A DNA stretch of 64,000 nucleotides from positions 1 through 64,000 of the forward strand of contig JASJAW010000023.1 of the NCBI GenBank assembly GCA_030066795.1, given 5' to 3'. The notes beneath the pieces are model-generated. The model searched no databases, was not told the DNA's origin, and worked only from the letters and a program-made list of their open reading frames with translations. Source of the stretch: Dinoroseobacter sp. (GTDB lineage: Bacteria; Pseudomonadota; Alphaproteobacteria; Rhodobacterales; Rhodobacteraceae). Positions within the stretch are counted from its first letter, which is position 1. Each line of letters starts with the position of its first letter. Both the position numbers and the translations under genes were made by a program. Positions 43,299 to 53,276 of the stretch are shown piece by piece.

Positions 43299-45743
43299 CT
43301 ATGCCCGCATCCGCTCGTGCTTGGGGTCATAAAGCGGCGCAAGGCTGGGCTCTGCCTTCACGCGCCGCCCTCCGATATCGATGTGATACTCAGCACTGAG
43401 AAGTTCTGTACTTTTTGCACCGCGTGTCGGCACATATCCCATTGCTATGCCACCACCAAGGGCATGCCCGTAGTTGCCGGATGTCACGATCGAGGTGATC
43501 TCTCCGTCCTGTACGACGGCCTCGTTGTGAAACACCATCGCATCCGGCTCCGTCAGCCTGAATTGCAACAGGCGGCGCGTAAGCCCCGCTTCTTTGCGCC
43601 GCAAGACTGCGTCGCGCCCTATGAAATCGCCTTTGTCCGCCTTGACCGCGAAGCCGAGACCGGCCTCCAGGACATGATCTTCATCGGTTATATCGTGGCC
43701 AAAGTGACGGAAGGCTTTCTCGATCCGGCAACTGTCCAGAGCGTGAAGCCCGCACAGCTTTAGTCCAATGTCTGACCCAGCCTCGATCACGGTTTCAAAC
43801 ACGTGCGCGGCCTGATCGGCGGTGACGTAGACTTCCCAGCCAAGCTCGCCCACGTAGCTCACACGATGCGCGCGGGCGAGGCCCATGCCAATCTCGATCT
43901 CGCGGGCGGTTCCGAACGGATGTGCGGCGTTTGAGAAATCATTAGGGCTGACCGCCTGCATCAGGCGCCGGGCATTGGGTCCCATGATGCAGAACACCGC
44001 CTCTTGCACCGTTGCGTCACCGATAACCACGAATTCGTGGCGCACATGCCGTTTGAGCCAGGACAGATCGCGGGTGACCGTCGCAGCGGGGACGACCAGC
44101 AGATAGGCTGTTTCCGAAAGCCGCGTGACAGTCAGATCGCTTTCGATCCCGCCGCGTTCATTAAGCATCTGGGTGTAGACCAGCCGACCTGCGGGCACGT
44201 TTACATCGTTGCCGCACATCCGCTGCAGAAAGGCGCAGGCGTCCCGGCCTTCGACGCGGATTTTCCCGAACGAGGACATGTCGAACAGCCCCACATTCTC
44301 CCGCACGGCCATGTGCTCGGCCCTTTGGTTTTCAAACCAGTTCTGGCCTTGCCAGTCGTAACGGTAGGCGCGGTCCTGATCCGCCGCGGCGAACCAGTTC
44401 GGACGCTCCCAACCGGCCAATTCGCCGAAAACGGCTCCTTGGGCTTTGAGATGTTCATGGATCGGACTGCGGCGGACGCCGCGCGCCGTTTCCGGCTGAC
44501 GGTAGGGATAATGGTCGGCAAAGAGCAGACCCAGTGTCTCGCTGACACGTTCTTTCAGGTATCTACGATTACGCTGAAACGGCTGAGCGCGACGGATGTC
44601 GACATCCCACAGGTCAAAGGGCGGCTCGCCCGTGTCGAGCCATTGTGCAAGCGCCATGCCGGCCCCGCCGGAGGACACAATACCGATGGAGTTGTACCCG
44701 GCCGCGATCCAATACCCGCGCAGCTCCGGAGCTTCACCCAGGTAGTACCGGTCATCCGGTGTGAAGCTTTCAGGACCGTTAAAGAAGGTATGAATACCGG
44801 CCGTTTCAAACATCGGCATCCGGTGCATAGCCTTTTCGAGGATCGGCTCAAAATGCTCGAAATCCTCGGGCAGGCTGTCGAACTCGAAATCCTCGGGAAT
44901 ACCGCCCATGCCCCAGGGTTTGGCCCGTGGCTCAAACGCGCCCAGCAGCATCTTGCCAGCGTCTTCTTTGTAGTAAGCGCACTCGTCTGGCACGCGGAGA
45001 ACAGGCAGGGCTTTCAGCCCGGCGACCGGTTCGGTCAGAAGGTAGAAGTGCTCACAGGCATGAAGGGGAAGGGTCACTCCGGACGTGGCCGCTAAGTCGC
45101 GCCCCCACATCCCGCCGCAATTGACGATGATATCGGTGTCGATCCGACCGGTTTCCTCGTCAGCTTCCCAGTGAACGCCCGTCACACGCGTACCGTCGTC
45201 GTCGACTGCTGTGACCCTCACGCCTTCGCAGATCGTCGCGCCGTTCATGCGCGCGCCTTTCGCCAGCGCCATCGCGATATTGGCCGGGTCGCACTGCCCG
45301 TCTTTCGGCAGATAGACGCCTCCGATCGCGTCTTCGGTGGTCAGATGCGGATAAAGCGCGCGCACCTCGTCCGGGCCAATAACCTCTGCCTCCACGCCGA
45401 AGGTCTTGGCGAGTGTCGCCTGACGCCGGACCTCTTCCCAACGATGGTCGGTCAGTGCGAGCGTGATCGACCCGTTCTGGCGCATGCCGGTCGCGACGCC
45501 TGTTTCGGCCTCAAGGTTCGTGTAAAGCTCGGCTGAGTACTTCGCGAGCCGCGTCAGGTTTTGCGATGCACGTAACTGCCCGATAAGGCCAGCGGCGTGC
45601 CACGTGGTCCCGCAGGTGAGTTGCTTGCGTTCCAACAGCACAACGTCGGTCCAGCCCAGCTTTGCGAGATGGTAGGCGACCGAACAGCCGGACACGCCGC
45701 CGCCGATGATGACCGCGCGCGCTTTCTGCGGAGGCCGCTTCAA
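43299..45743 (-). CDS. GcvT-family FAD dehydrogenase (dimethylglycine/sarcosine dehydrogenase-like), copy 2
   Basis: The 814-residue protein has an N-terminal DAO-type FAD domain (IIGGGVSGCSVAYHL; His49 in TCGTTWHAAGL is the usual site of covalent FAD), a linker domain, and C-terminal GCV_T and GCV_T C-barrel domains that bind tetrahydrofolate (LGWEVYVTADQAAHVFE and later VTSGNYGHALGGGIAMGYV). Such enzymes remove N-methyl groups and pass formaldehyde to THF. It overlaps its paralogue upstream by 4 nt. Location after tpa suggests N-methylated taurine or glycine as substrate. Confidence 0.88.
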   Translation of the reverse strand: MKRPPQKARAVIIGGGVSGCSVAYHLAKLGWTDVVLLERKQLTCGTTWHAAGLIGQLRASQNLTRLAKYSAELYTNLEAETGVATGMRQNGSITLALTDHRWEEVRRQATLAKTFGVEAEVIGPDEVRALYPHLTTEDAIGGVYLPKDGQCDPANIAMALAKGARMNGATICEGVRVTAVDDDGTRVTGVHWEADEETGRIDTDIIVNCGGMWGRDLAATSGVTLPLHACEHFYLLTEPVAGLKALPVLRVPDECAYYKEDAGKMLLGAFEPRAKPWGMGGIPEDFEFDSLPEDFEHFEPILEKAMHRMPMFETAGIHTFFNGPESFTPDDRYYLGEAPELRGYWIAAGYNSIGIVSSGGAGMALAQWLDTGEPPFDLWDVDIRRAQPFQRNRRYLKERVSETLGLLFADHYPYRQPETARGVRRSPIHEHLKAQGAVFGELAGWERPNWFAAADQDRAYRYDWQGQNWFENQRAEHMAVRENVGLFDMSSFGKIRVEGRDACAFLQRMCGNDVNVPAGRLVYTQMLNERGGIESDLTVTRLSETAYLLVVPAATVTRDLSWLKRHVRHEFVVIGDATVQEAVFCIMGPNARRLMQAVSPNDFSNAAHPFGTAREIEIGMGLARAHRVSYVGELGWEVYVTADQAAHVFETVIEAGSDIGLKLCGLHALDSCRIEKAFRHFGHDITDEDHVLEAGLGFAVKADKGDFIGRDAVLRRKEAGLTRRLLQFRLTEPDAMVFHNEAVVQDGEITSIVTSGNYGHALGGGIAMGYVPTRGAKSTELLSAEYHIDIGGRRVKAEPSLAPLYDPKHERMRA

Positions 45744-48187
45744 GCCCGCAGCCTTTCGTTTTTGGGGTCCCAGAAGGGCATTTCATGGACAGTTGCCGCA
45801 CGGAGATCTCCGAAAATGTCGATCTCCACTGTAGTCCCGGGTTCTGTCAGATCTCCACGCAGCATGGCAATCGCCAGCGACGCGCCGACACGGTGTCCCC
45901 AAGCGCCGCTTGTGGCTTCGCCCACAAGTTCGCCGTCTTTCCAGATCGGGGCCATATACGGCGCGTCTTGTTCACCGGCATCGATAACCAGCCCGACAGC
46001 GCGCTTGGAAGGTCCACTTTCCTTCTCGGCGGCTAGTGCCGCGCGTCCCGGAAAATCGGTGTTCTTTTCAAGATCGAGGAAACGGTCGAGGCCCGCTTCC
46101 AGAACCGAATAATCGCTGGACAGGTCCTGCTTCCACCCACGGTAGCCTTTTTCCACCCGAAGGCTGTCGAGCGCATACATGCCAAACGGTTTCACCCCGG
46201 CGCCGAGCAACGCGTCCCATATGATCGGCGCGCTTTCGGGCGGGCAATGCACTTCCCACCCCAACTCCCCGGCGAAACTCACCCGCAGCAGCGTGCAAGG
46301 CTCTCCGGCGACTGTCCCTTCGAAGCTGGCGCTGAGCCAGCCGCGCGCGAGGTCATGCCCTTCGGTCATTGGCGTCAGGATATCCCGTGCCTTCGGTCCG
46401 GTGACCAGCAGACAGTCCTTCGTGTCGGTCTGGTCGGTGATTGTGATCCCCTCAGGCGCGGGGCCAGTCAGCACTTGAAGATCGTGCCATTGCGCAATGG
46501 CTGCTGTGATAAGATCGACCTCATCATCGCCGCGCACAACGACGGTCATCTCGGTCACGATACGACCGCGGCTATCGGCGAAATAGGCAAGGCCTACCCG
46601 GCCTTCCTTTGGCAGACGCGACACTGTCAGACTGTCGATAAACGCGCGTGCGCCGGGGCCTTCAACCTTGTAGCGCGTGAAACCGGAGATCGGCAGGACG
46701 CCGCAATCGGTTTGCACGGCCTCGACTTCTTCAGCGATACGGGCGTACCAAGGCCCTTCCCGGTTCCATGTGAGCGTTGCCTCTTCCGAGAGATCATCGC
46801 CCGGCTTGGCGAACCAGTTCGCGCGCTCCCATCCGTTGAAAGCGCCAAAAACGGCGCCAGCATCCGCCAGTCTGGAATGCAGGGTGGACTGCTTCTTGTC
46901 TCGCGCGGCGGGCCACTCATGATGCGGGAAGTGCATGGCATACTCATGGCCATAGACCTCCATCCCCTTCGCGTCGCAGTAGGCCTGATCGGCGTGACCG
47001 GTAAAACGCCGCGGGTCGACCGCCCACATATCCCATTCCGTCTCACCTTCGGTGATCCATTCCGCCAGAACCTTGCCGGCCCCACCTGCCTGCGCGATTC
47101 CAAAAGTAAACACGCATGCCTCAAAGGCGTTCGGAACGCCCGGCATCGGACCGATAAAGGGGTTTCCGTCCGGGGAGTAAGGGATTGGTCCGTTGATGAC
47201 CTTCGACAGCCCGGCTTCGGCGAGCAAAGGCACGCGGCCCATGGCGTCTTCGATATACCACTCCAGCCGTTCCAGATCGTCGGGATAAAGCTGGAAGCTG
47301 AAATCATCGGGCATCGGATCATCCGGGCTGAGCCAGTGACCTTTGCAGTTGAGTTCATAGGGGCCGAGGTTAAAGCCGTTGATCTCCTGCCGGAGGTAGT
47401 ACGAACTGTCGACATCGCGAAGGATTGGCAGTTTCCCACCTGTCGCCTCGGTCCGGGCTTTCACCTCCGGGACTTCCTCAAACAGCATGTACTGGTGGCT
47501 CATCACCATCATCGGCACTGTGCGCCCGCCGAAGGGTTTGAACATCTCACCGACGCGCTGGGCATAATAACCCGCTGCGTTGACGACGTATTCTGCGCGC
47601 ACTTCGCCCTTAGGCGTTTTGACGATCCATTCGCCATTGTCGCGGTCGATCCCGGTGACCGGGCAGAACCGTACGATCCGCGCGCCAAGATCACGCGCGC
47701 CTTTTGCAAGGGCCTGGGTCAGCTGCGCCGGGTCGATATCGCCGTCGTACTGATCATACAGCACGCCGGTCAGATCGTGCGTTTCGGCAAACGGATAGAC
47801 ATCTGCCAACTCGCTGGGGGACAGGATTTCGAGGTTCATCCCCTGGGCCTGACCCATCCCGCGGGCGCGCTCGAACTCCTGGAGCCGTTCCTTGGAATGT
47901 GCCAGGCGGACCGAACCCGACACGTGGTAATTCACGGGGTAATCGACCGCCTCAGCCAGTCCCCGGTAAAGACCTGTGGAATACCGCTGCATGTTCATGA
48001 TCGCCCAGGACGGTGAGAAGGTGGGCACGTTACCCGCCGCGTGCCACGTCGACCCGGCGGTCAGTTCGTTCTTTTCCAGAAGCAGGCAGTCGGTCCAGCC
48101 AGCTTTCGCCAAGTGATAGAGGCTGGACGCGCCGACCGCGCCGCCGCCAATGATGACCACGCGGGCCGAGGCTGGCAATTCGCTCAA
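45740..48187 (-). CDS. GcvT-family FAD dehydrogenase (dimethylglycine/sarcosine dehydrogenase-like), copy 1
   Basis: The 815-residue protein has the same layout as the next gene: FAD domain (IIGGGAVGASSLYHL, His49 in TAGSTWHAAGN), central domain, GCV_T (LGWEVHCPPESAPIIWD) and the barrel tail (ATSGAWGHRVGASLAIAML). Sequence identity to its neighbour is moderate, so the pair probably has two different substrates or forms one two-step route (for example removing two successive methyl groups). It lies 59 nt after tpa and overlaps copy 2 by 4 nt. Confidence 0.88.
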   Translation of the reverse strand: MSELPASARVVIIGGGAVGASSLYHLAKAGWTDCLLLEKNELTAGSTWHAAGNVPTFSPSWAIMNMQRYSTGLYRGLAEAVDYPVNYHVSGSVRLAHSKERLQEFERARGMGQAQGMNLEILSPSELADVYPFAETHDLTGVLYDQYDGDIDPAQLTQALAKGARDLGARIVRFCPVTGIDRDNGEWIVKTPKGEVRAEYVVNAAGYYAQRVGEMFKPFGGRTVPMMVMSHQYMLFEEVPEVKARTEATGGKLPILRDVDSSYYLRQEINGFNLGPYELNCKGHWLSPDDPMPDDFSFQLYPDDLERLEWYIEDAMGRVPLLAEAGLSKVINGPIPYSPDGNPFIGPMPGVPNAFEACVFTFGIAQAGGAGKVLAEWITEGETEWDMWAVDPRRFTGHADQAYCDAKGMEVYGHEYAMHFPHHEWPAARDKKQSTLHSRLADAGAVFGAFNGWERANWFAKPGDDLSEEATLTWNREGPWYARIAEEVEAVQTDCGVLPISGFTRYKVEGPGARAFIDSLTVSRLPKEGRVGLAYFADSRGRIVTEMTVVVRGDDEVDLITAAIAQWHDLQVLTGPAPEGITITDQTDTKDCLLVTGPKARDILTPMTEGHDLARGWLSASFEGTVAGEPCTLLRVSFAGELGWEVHCPPESAPIIWDALLGAGVKPFGMYALDSLRVEKGYRGWKQDLSSDYSVLEAGLDRFLDLEKNTDFPGRAALAAEKESGPSKRAVGLVIDAGEQDAPYMAPIWKDGELVGEATSGAWGHRVGASLAIAMLRGDLTEPGTTVEIDIFGDLRAATVHEMPFWDPKNERLRA

Positions 48188-48246
48188 GTGATGGCTCCTT
48201 CTCGGGCTTCTTTGCGCTATGTGCCGTTCAGAACGAAGGACGGGTT

Positions 48247-49629
48247 CTAGTGGCCAAATACGCGGGTTAGTGCTTGATCGACAGAGTCGGTAATAGCGTC
48301 GATGTCGTCAGCGGTCGCGATCAGCGCCGGGCTTAGACAGAGTGTATTGTTGAAGCCAGGAATGGAGCGGTTCGTTGCGCCGATAATGAAACCTTGCGCC
48401 ATGCAGTCGGCGACGACTGCCTGAACCATCTTTTCCGGTGCCGGCTCGCGAGTTGTGCGGTCCGCGACAAGTTCAACGCCGCAAAACAGACCCTTACCGC
48501 GGACATCACCGACAATGGCATGTTTGTCGGCGAGCGCTTCCAGGTTGCCGATCAAGCGCGCACCCATCGTGCACGTGTTCTCCAGAAGGCCCTCTTCCTC
48601 GATGATTTTCATGTTCTCGATGGCCGCTGCCGGTCCGGCAGTGCATCCGCCGAAGGTCGAGATATCCCGGAAGTAGTCCAGCGGGTCAGAGGGGTCTTCT
48701 TTGAACATCTCGAAGACCTTTTCGGTCGTGACCATGCAGGCAATCGCTGCGTAGCCGGAGGCGACCCCTTTGGCCATCGTCACGAAATCAGGCTGGATTC
48801 CGAATTGCTGGTATCCGAACCATTTGCCGGTCCGGCCAATGCCACAGACGACCTCGTCAATGTGCAGAAGGATGTCGTATTTCTTGCAAATCTCCTGCAC
48901 GCGTTCCCAATAGCCTTCTGGCGGTGTGATCACTCCGCCCCCGGCTGTGACAGGCTCAAGACACAGCGCACCCACCGTGTCCGGACCTTCGCGCAGGATC
49001 ACCGCTTCAATCTGGTCCGCAGCCCACAGGCCGTAGTTCTCTGTCTCGACCTGCGCGCGGTACTCCAGACAGTGCGGCACTTCTATGAAACCCGGCGTGA
49101 ACGGCCCGTATTGCATATTGCGTTCCTGCTGGCCGCCCGCAGACATCGCGGCGATGCTGGAGCCGTGATAATCGCGCTCGCGGTACAGGATCTTGTGCTT
49201 CTTGCCGCCATAGCGCTTGTGCGCGATCTGACGGACGATCTTGAAGGCCTTTTCGTTCGCCTCTGTGCCTGAGTTCACGAAATACACGCGGCTCATGCCG
49301 GGCATCTTGTCGATGAGCATTTCCGCAAAGCGCGACCCGGGAATCGACCCTGCGGATTGCGCGAAGTAATTCATCTTGACCAGCTGGTCGCGTACGGCAT
49401 CGGCAATCCGCTCGCGGCCATAGCCAACATTGACGGTCCAGACACCGCCGGACACTGCATCGAGATGTTCTTTCCCGGTCTGGTCCCAAACCCGAATGCC
49501 TTTGCCTTCCACAATGATCCGCGGATCATTCGTTTCCAGCGACTTGTGCTGCATCAGGTGGTGCCAGAGATGCGCGCGATCGGCTTCGATTACGCGGCTC
49601 AGATCGTTGGGTGAAAGCTGTGTATTCAT
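48247..49629 (-). CDS. tpa: Taurine-pyruvate aminotransferase
   Basis: The 460-residue class III PLP aminotransferase converts taurine plus pyruvate to sulfoacetaldehyde plus alanine. PLP-binding parts: GTEANEKAFKI, DEVVCGIGRTGKW, and the Schiff-base Lys in DFVTMAKGVASGY. The assignment rests on the adjacent divergent tauR and xsc. The start at 49629 has GGGAG; 43 upstream in-frame residues are rejected because they run through the regulatory region. Confidence 0.9.
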   Translation of the reverse strand: MNTQLSPNDLSRVIEADRAHLWHHLMQHKSLETNDPRIIVEGKGIRVWDQTGKEHLDAVSGGVWTVNVGYGRERIADAVRDQLVKMNYFAQSAGSIPGSRFAEMLIDKMPGMSRVYFVNSGTEANEKAFKIVRQIAHKRYGGKKHKILYRERDYHGSSIAAMSAGGQQERNMQYGPFTPGFIEVPHCLEYRAQVETENYGLWAADQIEAVILREGPDTVGALCLEPVTAGGGVITPPEGYWERVQEICKKYDILLHIDEVVCGIGRTGKWFGYQQFGIQPDFVTMAKGVASGYAAIACMVTTEKVFEMFKEDPSDPLDYFRDISTFGGCTAGPAAAIENMKIIEEEGLLENTCTMGARLIGNLEALADKHAIVGDVRGKGLFCGVELVADRTTREPAPEKMVQAVVADCMAQGFIIGATNRSIPGFNNTLCLSPALIATADDIDAITDSVDQALTRVFGH

Positions 49630-49762
49630 CGGCTGGCTCCCTACTGTGGCGCAGGCTTGCGGCCTACGACTGTTGCGATAGCAATGACTCAGGGTCACAG
49701 GGTGCAATAGGGCCAGTCCCGCGTCTAGAGTAAGGCCAGATCGGCTTGTCCCGAACACGGTG

Positions 49763-49782
49763 CCATTCCGGGAACAGAATGG
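49763..49782. promoter_or_regulatory. Inverted repeat in tpa-tauR spacer
   Basis: CCATTC at 49763-49768 and GAATGG at 49777-49782 form an inverted repeat in the 243-nt divergent control region. It could be a regulator site or a promoter element. Confidence 0.35.
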
Positions 49783-49826
49783 TTCGTTGGAACCCGTTGA
49801 GAGCGGCTACTGGCTGCTCCTGTGAT

Positions 49827-49870
49827 CTGGACATATAGTAGACCGCAATTCCACAGCGGGCTAGGTCCAG
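49827..49870. promoter_or_regulatory. Possible TauR binding elements
   Basis: CTGGACATA (49827-49835) and, in inverted orientation, TAGGTCCAG (49862-49870, complement CTGGACCTA) match the CTGGAC-type repeats I recall for TauR of Rhodobacter. The second ends 2 nt before the tauR start, fitting autoregulation. Confidence 0.5.
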
Positions 49871-49872
49871 AA

Positions 49873-51366
49873 ATGGCGATTCACGCGGAAAGTTTCCATC
49901 TCGATCCGGGTTTTGAAGGAACCCTGCAACACCGGATCAAACGGCGCGTCGTCGACGGAATTCTTGCCGGTGAGTTCGCGCCCGGAGAAAAGATGCCCTC
50001 CAGTCGTGCCCTGGCTCGGCAATTGGGTGTGAGCCGAATAACAGTGACCTTTGCCTACACCGACCTCGTCGCGGATGACTATCTGATCTCACGGGGCAGG
50101 TCAGGGTATTTCGTGTCCCCTTCTGCTCCAAGCACTCCAACGTTTGATATCAGCCATCACGACGCGGGAGATACCGTCGACTGGTCAAAGCATATCGCGC
50201 GGCGCACGCCCCCGCGCGCGGTAATTGACCGGCCCGCGGATTGGCAGAGCTACAGCTATCCATTCGTCTATGGGCAGACTGACCCGAAGTTGTTCGATCA
50301 CCAGAAGTGGCGCCTCTGTGCGTTGCAGGCCCTCGGGCAGAAGGAATTCGATTCTCTGACTTCGGACCACTACGAGCGGGATGATCCTAAACTCGTTGAA
50401 TATATCCGCCGCCAGATCTTGCCGAGACGCGGGATTTCGGCCGCTCCCGAGAGCATTCTGATCACCATGGGGGCGCAAAACGCGCTCTGGCTCTGCGCAC
50501 AGCTTTTGCTGACCCAACGCCGCCTGGCGGCGATCGAAACGCCTGGGTATCCCGGTCTGAGGCAAATTCTCGACCAGACCCGGTGCCGTACTGTGAGCAT
50601 CCCGGTCGATGCGCAGGGACTGCCACCGAAAGACTTGCCTGAAGATATTGATGTCGTCTTCACCACTGTCAGCCACCAGTGTCCGACAAACGCCACCATG
50701 CCCATGGACCGTCGCAAGGAGCTTTTGCGCCTCGCCCATGAACGCGATTTTATTGTTGTGGAAGACGACTACGAATTCGAGCTGTCGTTTCTGCGTGCGC
50801 CGTCCCCTGCGTTGAAGTCTTTGGACACGACCGGAAACGTCATCTATGTCGGCTCTTTCTCGAAATCGCTGTTTCCCGGCCTGCGGCTCGGGTACCTTGT
50901 GGCGCCACCAGCTCTGGTACGCGAGGCGCGGCATCTGCGGACAACTGTCTTGCGCCACCCACCAGGACATATCCAAAGGACAGCCGCCTACTTCCTGTCT
51001 CTCGGCCACTACGACGCGCAGATCAACCGAATGCGCAAGGCGTATCAGGTCCGGCGCGAAACCATGCTTGCAGCCATCCGAGGCAACGGCCTGACCCTTG
51101 TCAGCCCGGTTGACGCCGGGGGCTCCTGCTTTTGGTTGAAGGCGCCTGACGGCGTTGACACGGCCGATCTTGCCAAGCGTCTGCATAATCGCGGTGTGGT
51201 GATCGAACCCGGTCACGCGTTCTTCGACCCGGATCAAGCGCCGACCGAGTTTTATCGCCTTGCCTATTCGTCGATCCCGGCGCCAAAAATCGCCAAAGGT
51301 ATCGAAATACTGGCTGAAGAACTTCGGCAAACTGGACCGATGTCACCAGGCCGTCTGGCCCTATGA
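49873..51366 (+). CDS. tauR: MocR-type regulator TauR
   Basis: The 497-residue protein has an N-terminal GntR-like winged HTH (MPSSRALARQLGVSRITVTFAY) joined to a class I aminotransferase-like domain with a PLP Lys in VGSFSKSLFPGLRLGY. In Rhodobacter TauR activates tpa and xsc with taurine. It is divergent from tpa and 73 nt upstream of xsc. The ATG at 49873 is preferred; a GTG at 49822 would put the HTH further in and overlap the candidate binding elements. Confidence 0.92.
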   Translation: MAIHAESFHLDPGFEGTLQHRIKRRVVDGILAGEFAPGEKMPSSRALARQLGVSRITVTFAYTDLVADDYLISRGRSGYFVSPSAPSTPTFDISHHDAGDTVDWSKHIARRTPPRAVIDRPADWQSYSYPFVYGQTDPKLFDHQKWRLCALQALGQKEFDSLTSDHYERDDPKLVEYIRRQILPRRGISAAPESILITMGAQNALWLCAQLLLTQRRLAAIETPGYPGLRQILDQTRCRTVSIPVDAQGLPPKDLPEDIDVVFTTVSHQCPTNATMPMDRRKELLRLAHERDFIVVEDDYEFELSFLRAPSPALKSLDTTGNVIYVGSFSKSLFPGLRLGYLVAPPALVREARHLRTTVLRHPPGHIQRTAAYFLSLGHYDAQINRMRKAYQVRRETMLAAIRGNGLTLVSPVDAGGSCFWLKAPDGVDTADLAKRLHNRGVVIEPGHAFFDPDQAPTEFYRLAYSSIPAPKIAKGIEILAEELRQTGPMSPGRLAL

Positions 51367-51439
51367 GCAGCCCTTGCGCCCGCGATACATAACCGCAAAT
51401 CTTACGCTACTGAACCGACATCCCAGGGAGAGTTCTGCA

Positions 51440-53212
51440 ATGAAAATGACGACGGAAGAAGCATTTGTAAAAGTCCTGCAGCGGCACGGCATCAGCGATG
51501 CGTTCGGGATTATCGGTTCGGCCTTTATGCCGATTTCCGATCTGTTTCCAAAGGCCGGGATCACGTTTTGGGACTGTGCGCATGAAGGTTCTGGCGGGAT
51601 GATGGCCGACGGCTACACCCGCGCCAGCGGCAAAATGTCGATGATGATCGCCCAGAACGGGCCGGGGATCACCAATTTCGTGACCGCCGTCAAAACAGCC
51701 TATTGGAACCACACGCCGCTGCTGCTGGTGACACCTCAGGCCGCGAACAAAACAATCGGGCAGGGTGGGTTCCAGGAAGTCGAGCAAATGGCCCTGTTCG
51801 AAGACATGGTGGCCTATCAGGAGGAAGTCCGGGACCCCAGCCGCGTCGCTGAAGTGCTGAACCGGGTGATCCTGAAGGCCAAGCGCGCTTCCGCGCCGGC
51901 TCAGATCAACATGCCGCGGGACTTCTGGACACAGGTTATTGATATCGACTTGCCGGCAATGGTCGCGTTCGAACGTCCGACTGGCGGCGAGACGGCGATT
52001 GCGGAAGCCGCGGACCTTCTTTCGGAGGCCGAGTTCCCGGTGATCCTGAACGGCGCCGGGGTCATTCTGGCCGGTGCTATCGACGCCTCCAAGGAGCTTG
52101 CAGAGCGGCTCGATGCGCCGGTCTGCTGTGGCTATCAGCACAATGACGCGTTTCCCGGCTCGCACCCGCTGTTTGCAGGCCCGCTGGGATACAACGGCTC
52201 CAAAGCCGGGATGGAGCTGATTTCGAAGGCCGATGTTGTTCTTGCGCTGGGCACGCGCCTCAACCCGTTCTCGACGCTCCCGGGATATGGCATCGACTAC
52301 TGGCCAACGCAGGCGAAGATTATTCAAGTCGATATCAACCCCGATCGGATCGGGCTTACCAAACCCGTGAGCGTGGGTATCGTCGGAGACGCGAAGGATG
52401 TCGCCGAGGGCATTCTGGGCAAACTGTCCGACACCGCGGGCGATCGCGGGCGTGAGGACCGCAAGGCGAAGATTGCGCAGACAAAATCTGCCTGGGCACA
52501 GCAGCTTTCCAGCATGGATCACGAAGACGACGATCCAGGCACCACATGGAACGAGCGCGCGCGCGCTGCCAAACCGGACTGGATGAGTCCGCGCATGGCA
52601 TGGCGTGCCATTCAGTCCGCGCTGCCGAAGGAGGCGATTATCTCATCGGACATTGGGAACAACTGCGCCATCGGAAACGCCTACCCAACTTTCGAGGAGG
52701 GTCGAAAGTACCTTGCACCGGGGCTGTTTGGACCGTGCGGATACGGCTTGCCCTCGATTGTGGGCGCGAAAATCGCCTGTCCGGATACGCCGGTGGTTGG
52801 GTTCGCCGGGGACGGCGCCTTTGGCATCGCGGTTACGGAGCTCACCGCAATAGGCCGCGGCGAATGGCCTGCGATAACCATGATCGTGTTCCGCAACTAT
52901 CAATGGGGAGCCGAGAAGCGGAACTCGACCCTTTGGTATGATGACAACTTCATCGGCACCGAACTGGACGACGACGTGTCCTATGCCGGGATCGCTCAAG
53001 CCTGCGGGCTCAAAGGGGTACAGGCACGAACGATGGAGGGCCTGACCGATGCCCTTTCACAGGCGCTGAAGGACCAGAAGGCCGGTGTGACCACGCTAAT
53101 CGAAGCCCTCATCAATCAGGAACTTGGCGAGCCTTTCCGGCGGGACGCGATGAAAGCCCCTGTGGCCGTGGCGGGTATCGATCCGGCGGATATGCAGCCC
53201 CAGCAGGTCTAA
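51440..53212 (+). CDS. xsc: Sulfoacetaldehyde acetyltransferase
   Basis: The 590-residue TPP enzyme turns sulfoacetaldehyde and phosphate into acetyl phosphate plus sulfite. Motifs: the activating Glu in DCAHEGSGGMMADGYTRASG, and the TPP site GDGAFGIAVTELTAIG to FRNYQWGAEK. GGGAGAG before 51440 fixes the start; 60 upstream in-frame residues overlap tauR and are rejected. With Tpa and a phosphotransacetylase it completes taurine use as carbon source; sulfite must be exported or oxidised by genes outside the window. Confidence 0.95.
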   Translation: MKMTTEEAFVKVLQRHGISDAFGIIGSAFMPISDLFPKAGITFWDCAHEGSGGMMADGYTRASGKMSMMIAQNGPGITNFVTAVKTAYWNHTPLLLVTPQAANKTIGQGGFQEVEQMALFEDMVAYQEEVRDPSRVAEVLNRVILKAKRASAPAQINMPRDFWTQVIDIDLPAMVAFERPTGGETAIAEAADLLSEAEFPVILNGAGVILAGAIDASKELAERLDAPVCCGYQHNDAFPGSHPLFAGPLGYNGSKAGMELISKADVVLALGTRLNPFSTLPGYGIDYWPTQAKIIQVDINPDRIGLTKPVSVGIVGDAKDVAEGILGKLSDTAGDRGREDRKAKIAQTKSAWAQQLSSMDHEDDDPGTTWNERARAAKPDWMSPRMAWRAIQSALPKEAIISSDIGNNCAIGNAYPTFEEGRKYLAPGLFGPCGYGLPSIVGAKIACPDTPVVGFAGDGAFGIAVTELTAIGRGEWPAITMIVFRNYQWGAEKRNSTLWYDDNFIGTELDDDVSYAGIAQACGLKGVQARTMEGLTDALSQALKDQKAGVTTLIEALINQELGEPFRRDAMKAPVAVAGIDPADMQPQQV

Positions 53213-53276
53213 GGCCAGCACCGAAACGGTCCTGCGCCACGTTGCAATGAGGCGTGGCCCGGCGTACCCAAGCGGC

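Noticed and set aside
44004-45095. 363-codon plus-strand open frame opposite the other GcvT-family gene
   Set aside because: Same reason: antisense to a clear protein, with no start signal.
46247-48016. 589-codon plus-strand open frame opposite a GcvT-family gene
   Set aside because: It is a shadow of a well-supported gene in GC-rich DNA; no domain is recognisable.
50185-51330. 381-codon minus-strand open frame opposite tauR
   Set aside because: Antisense shadow of the MocR-type regulator; no domain seen.
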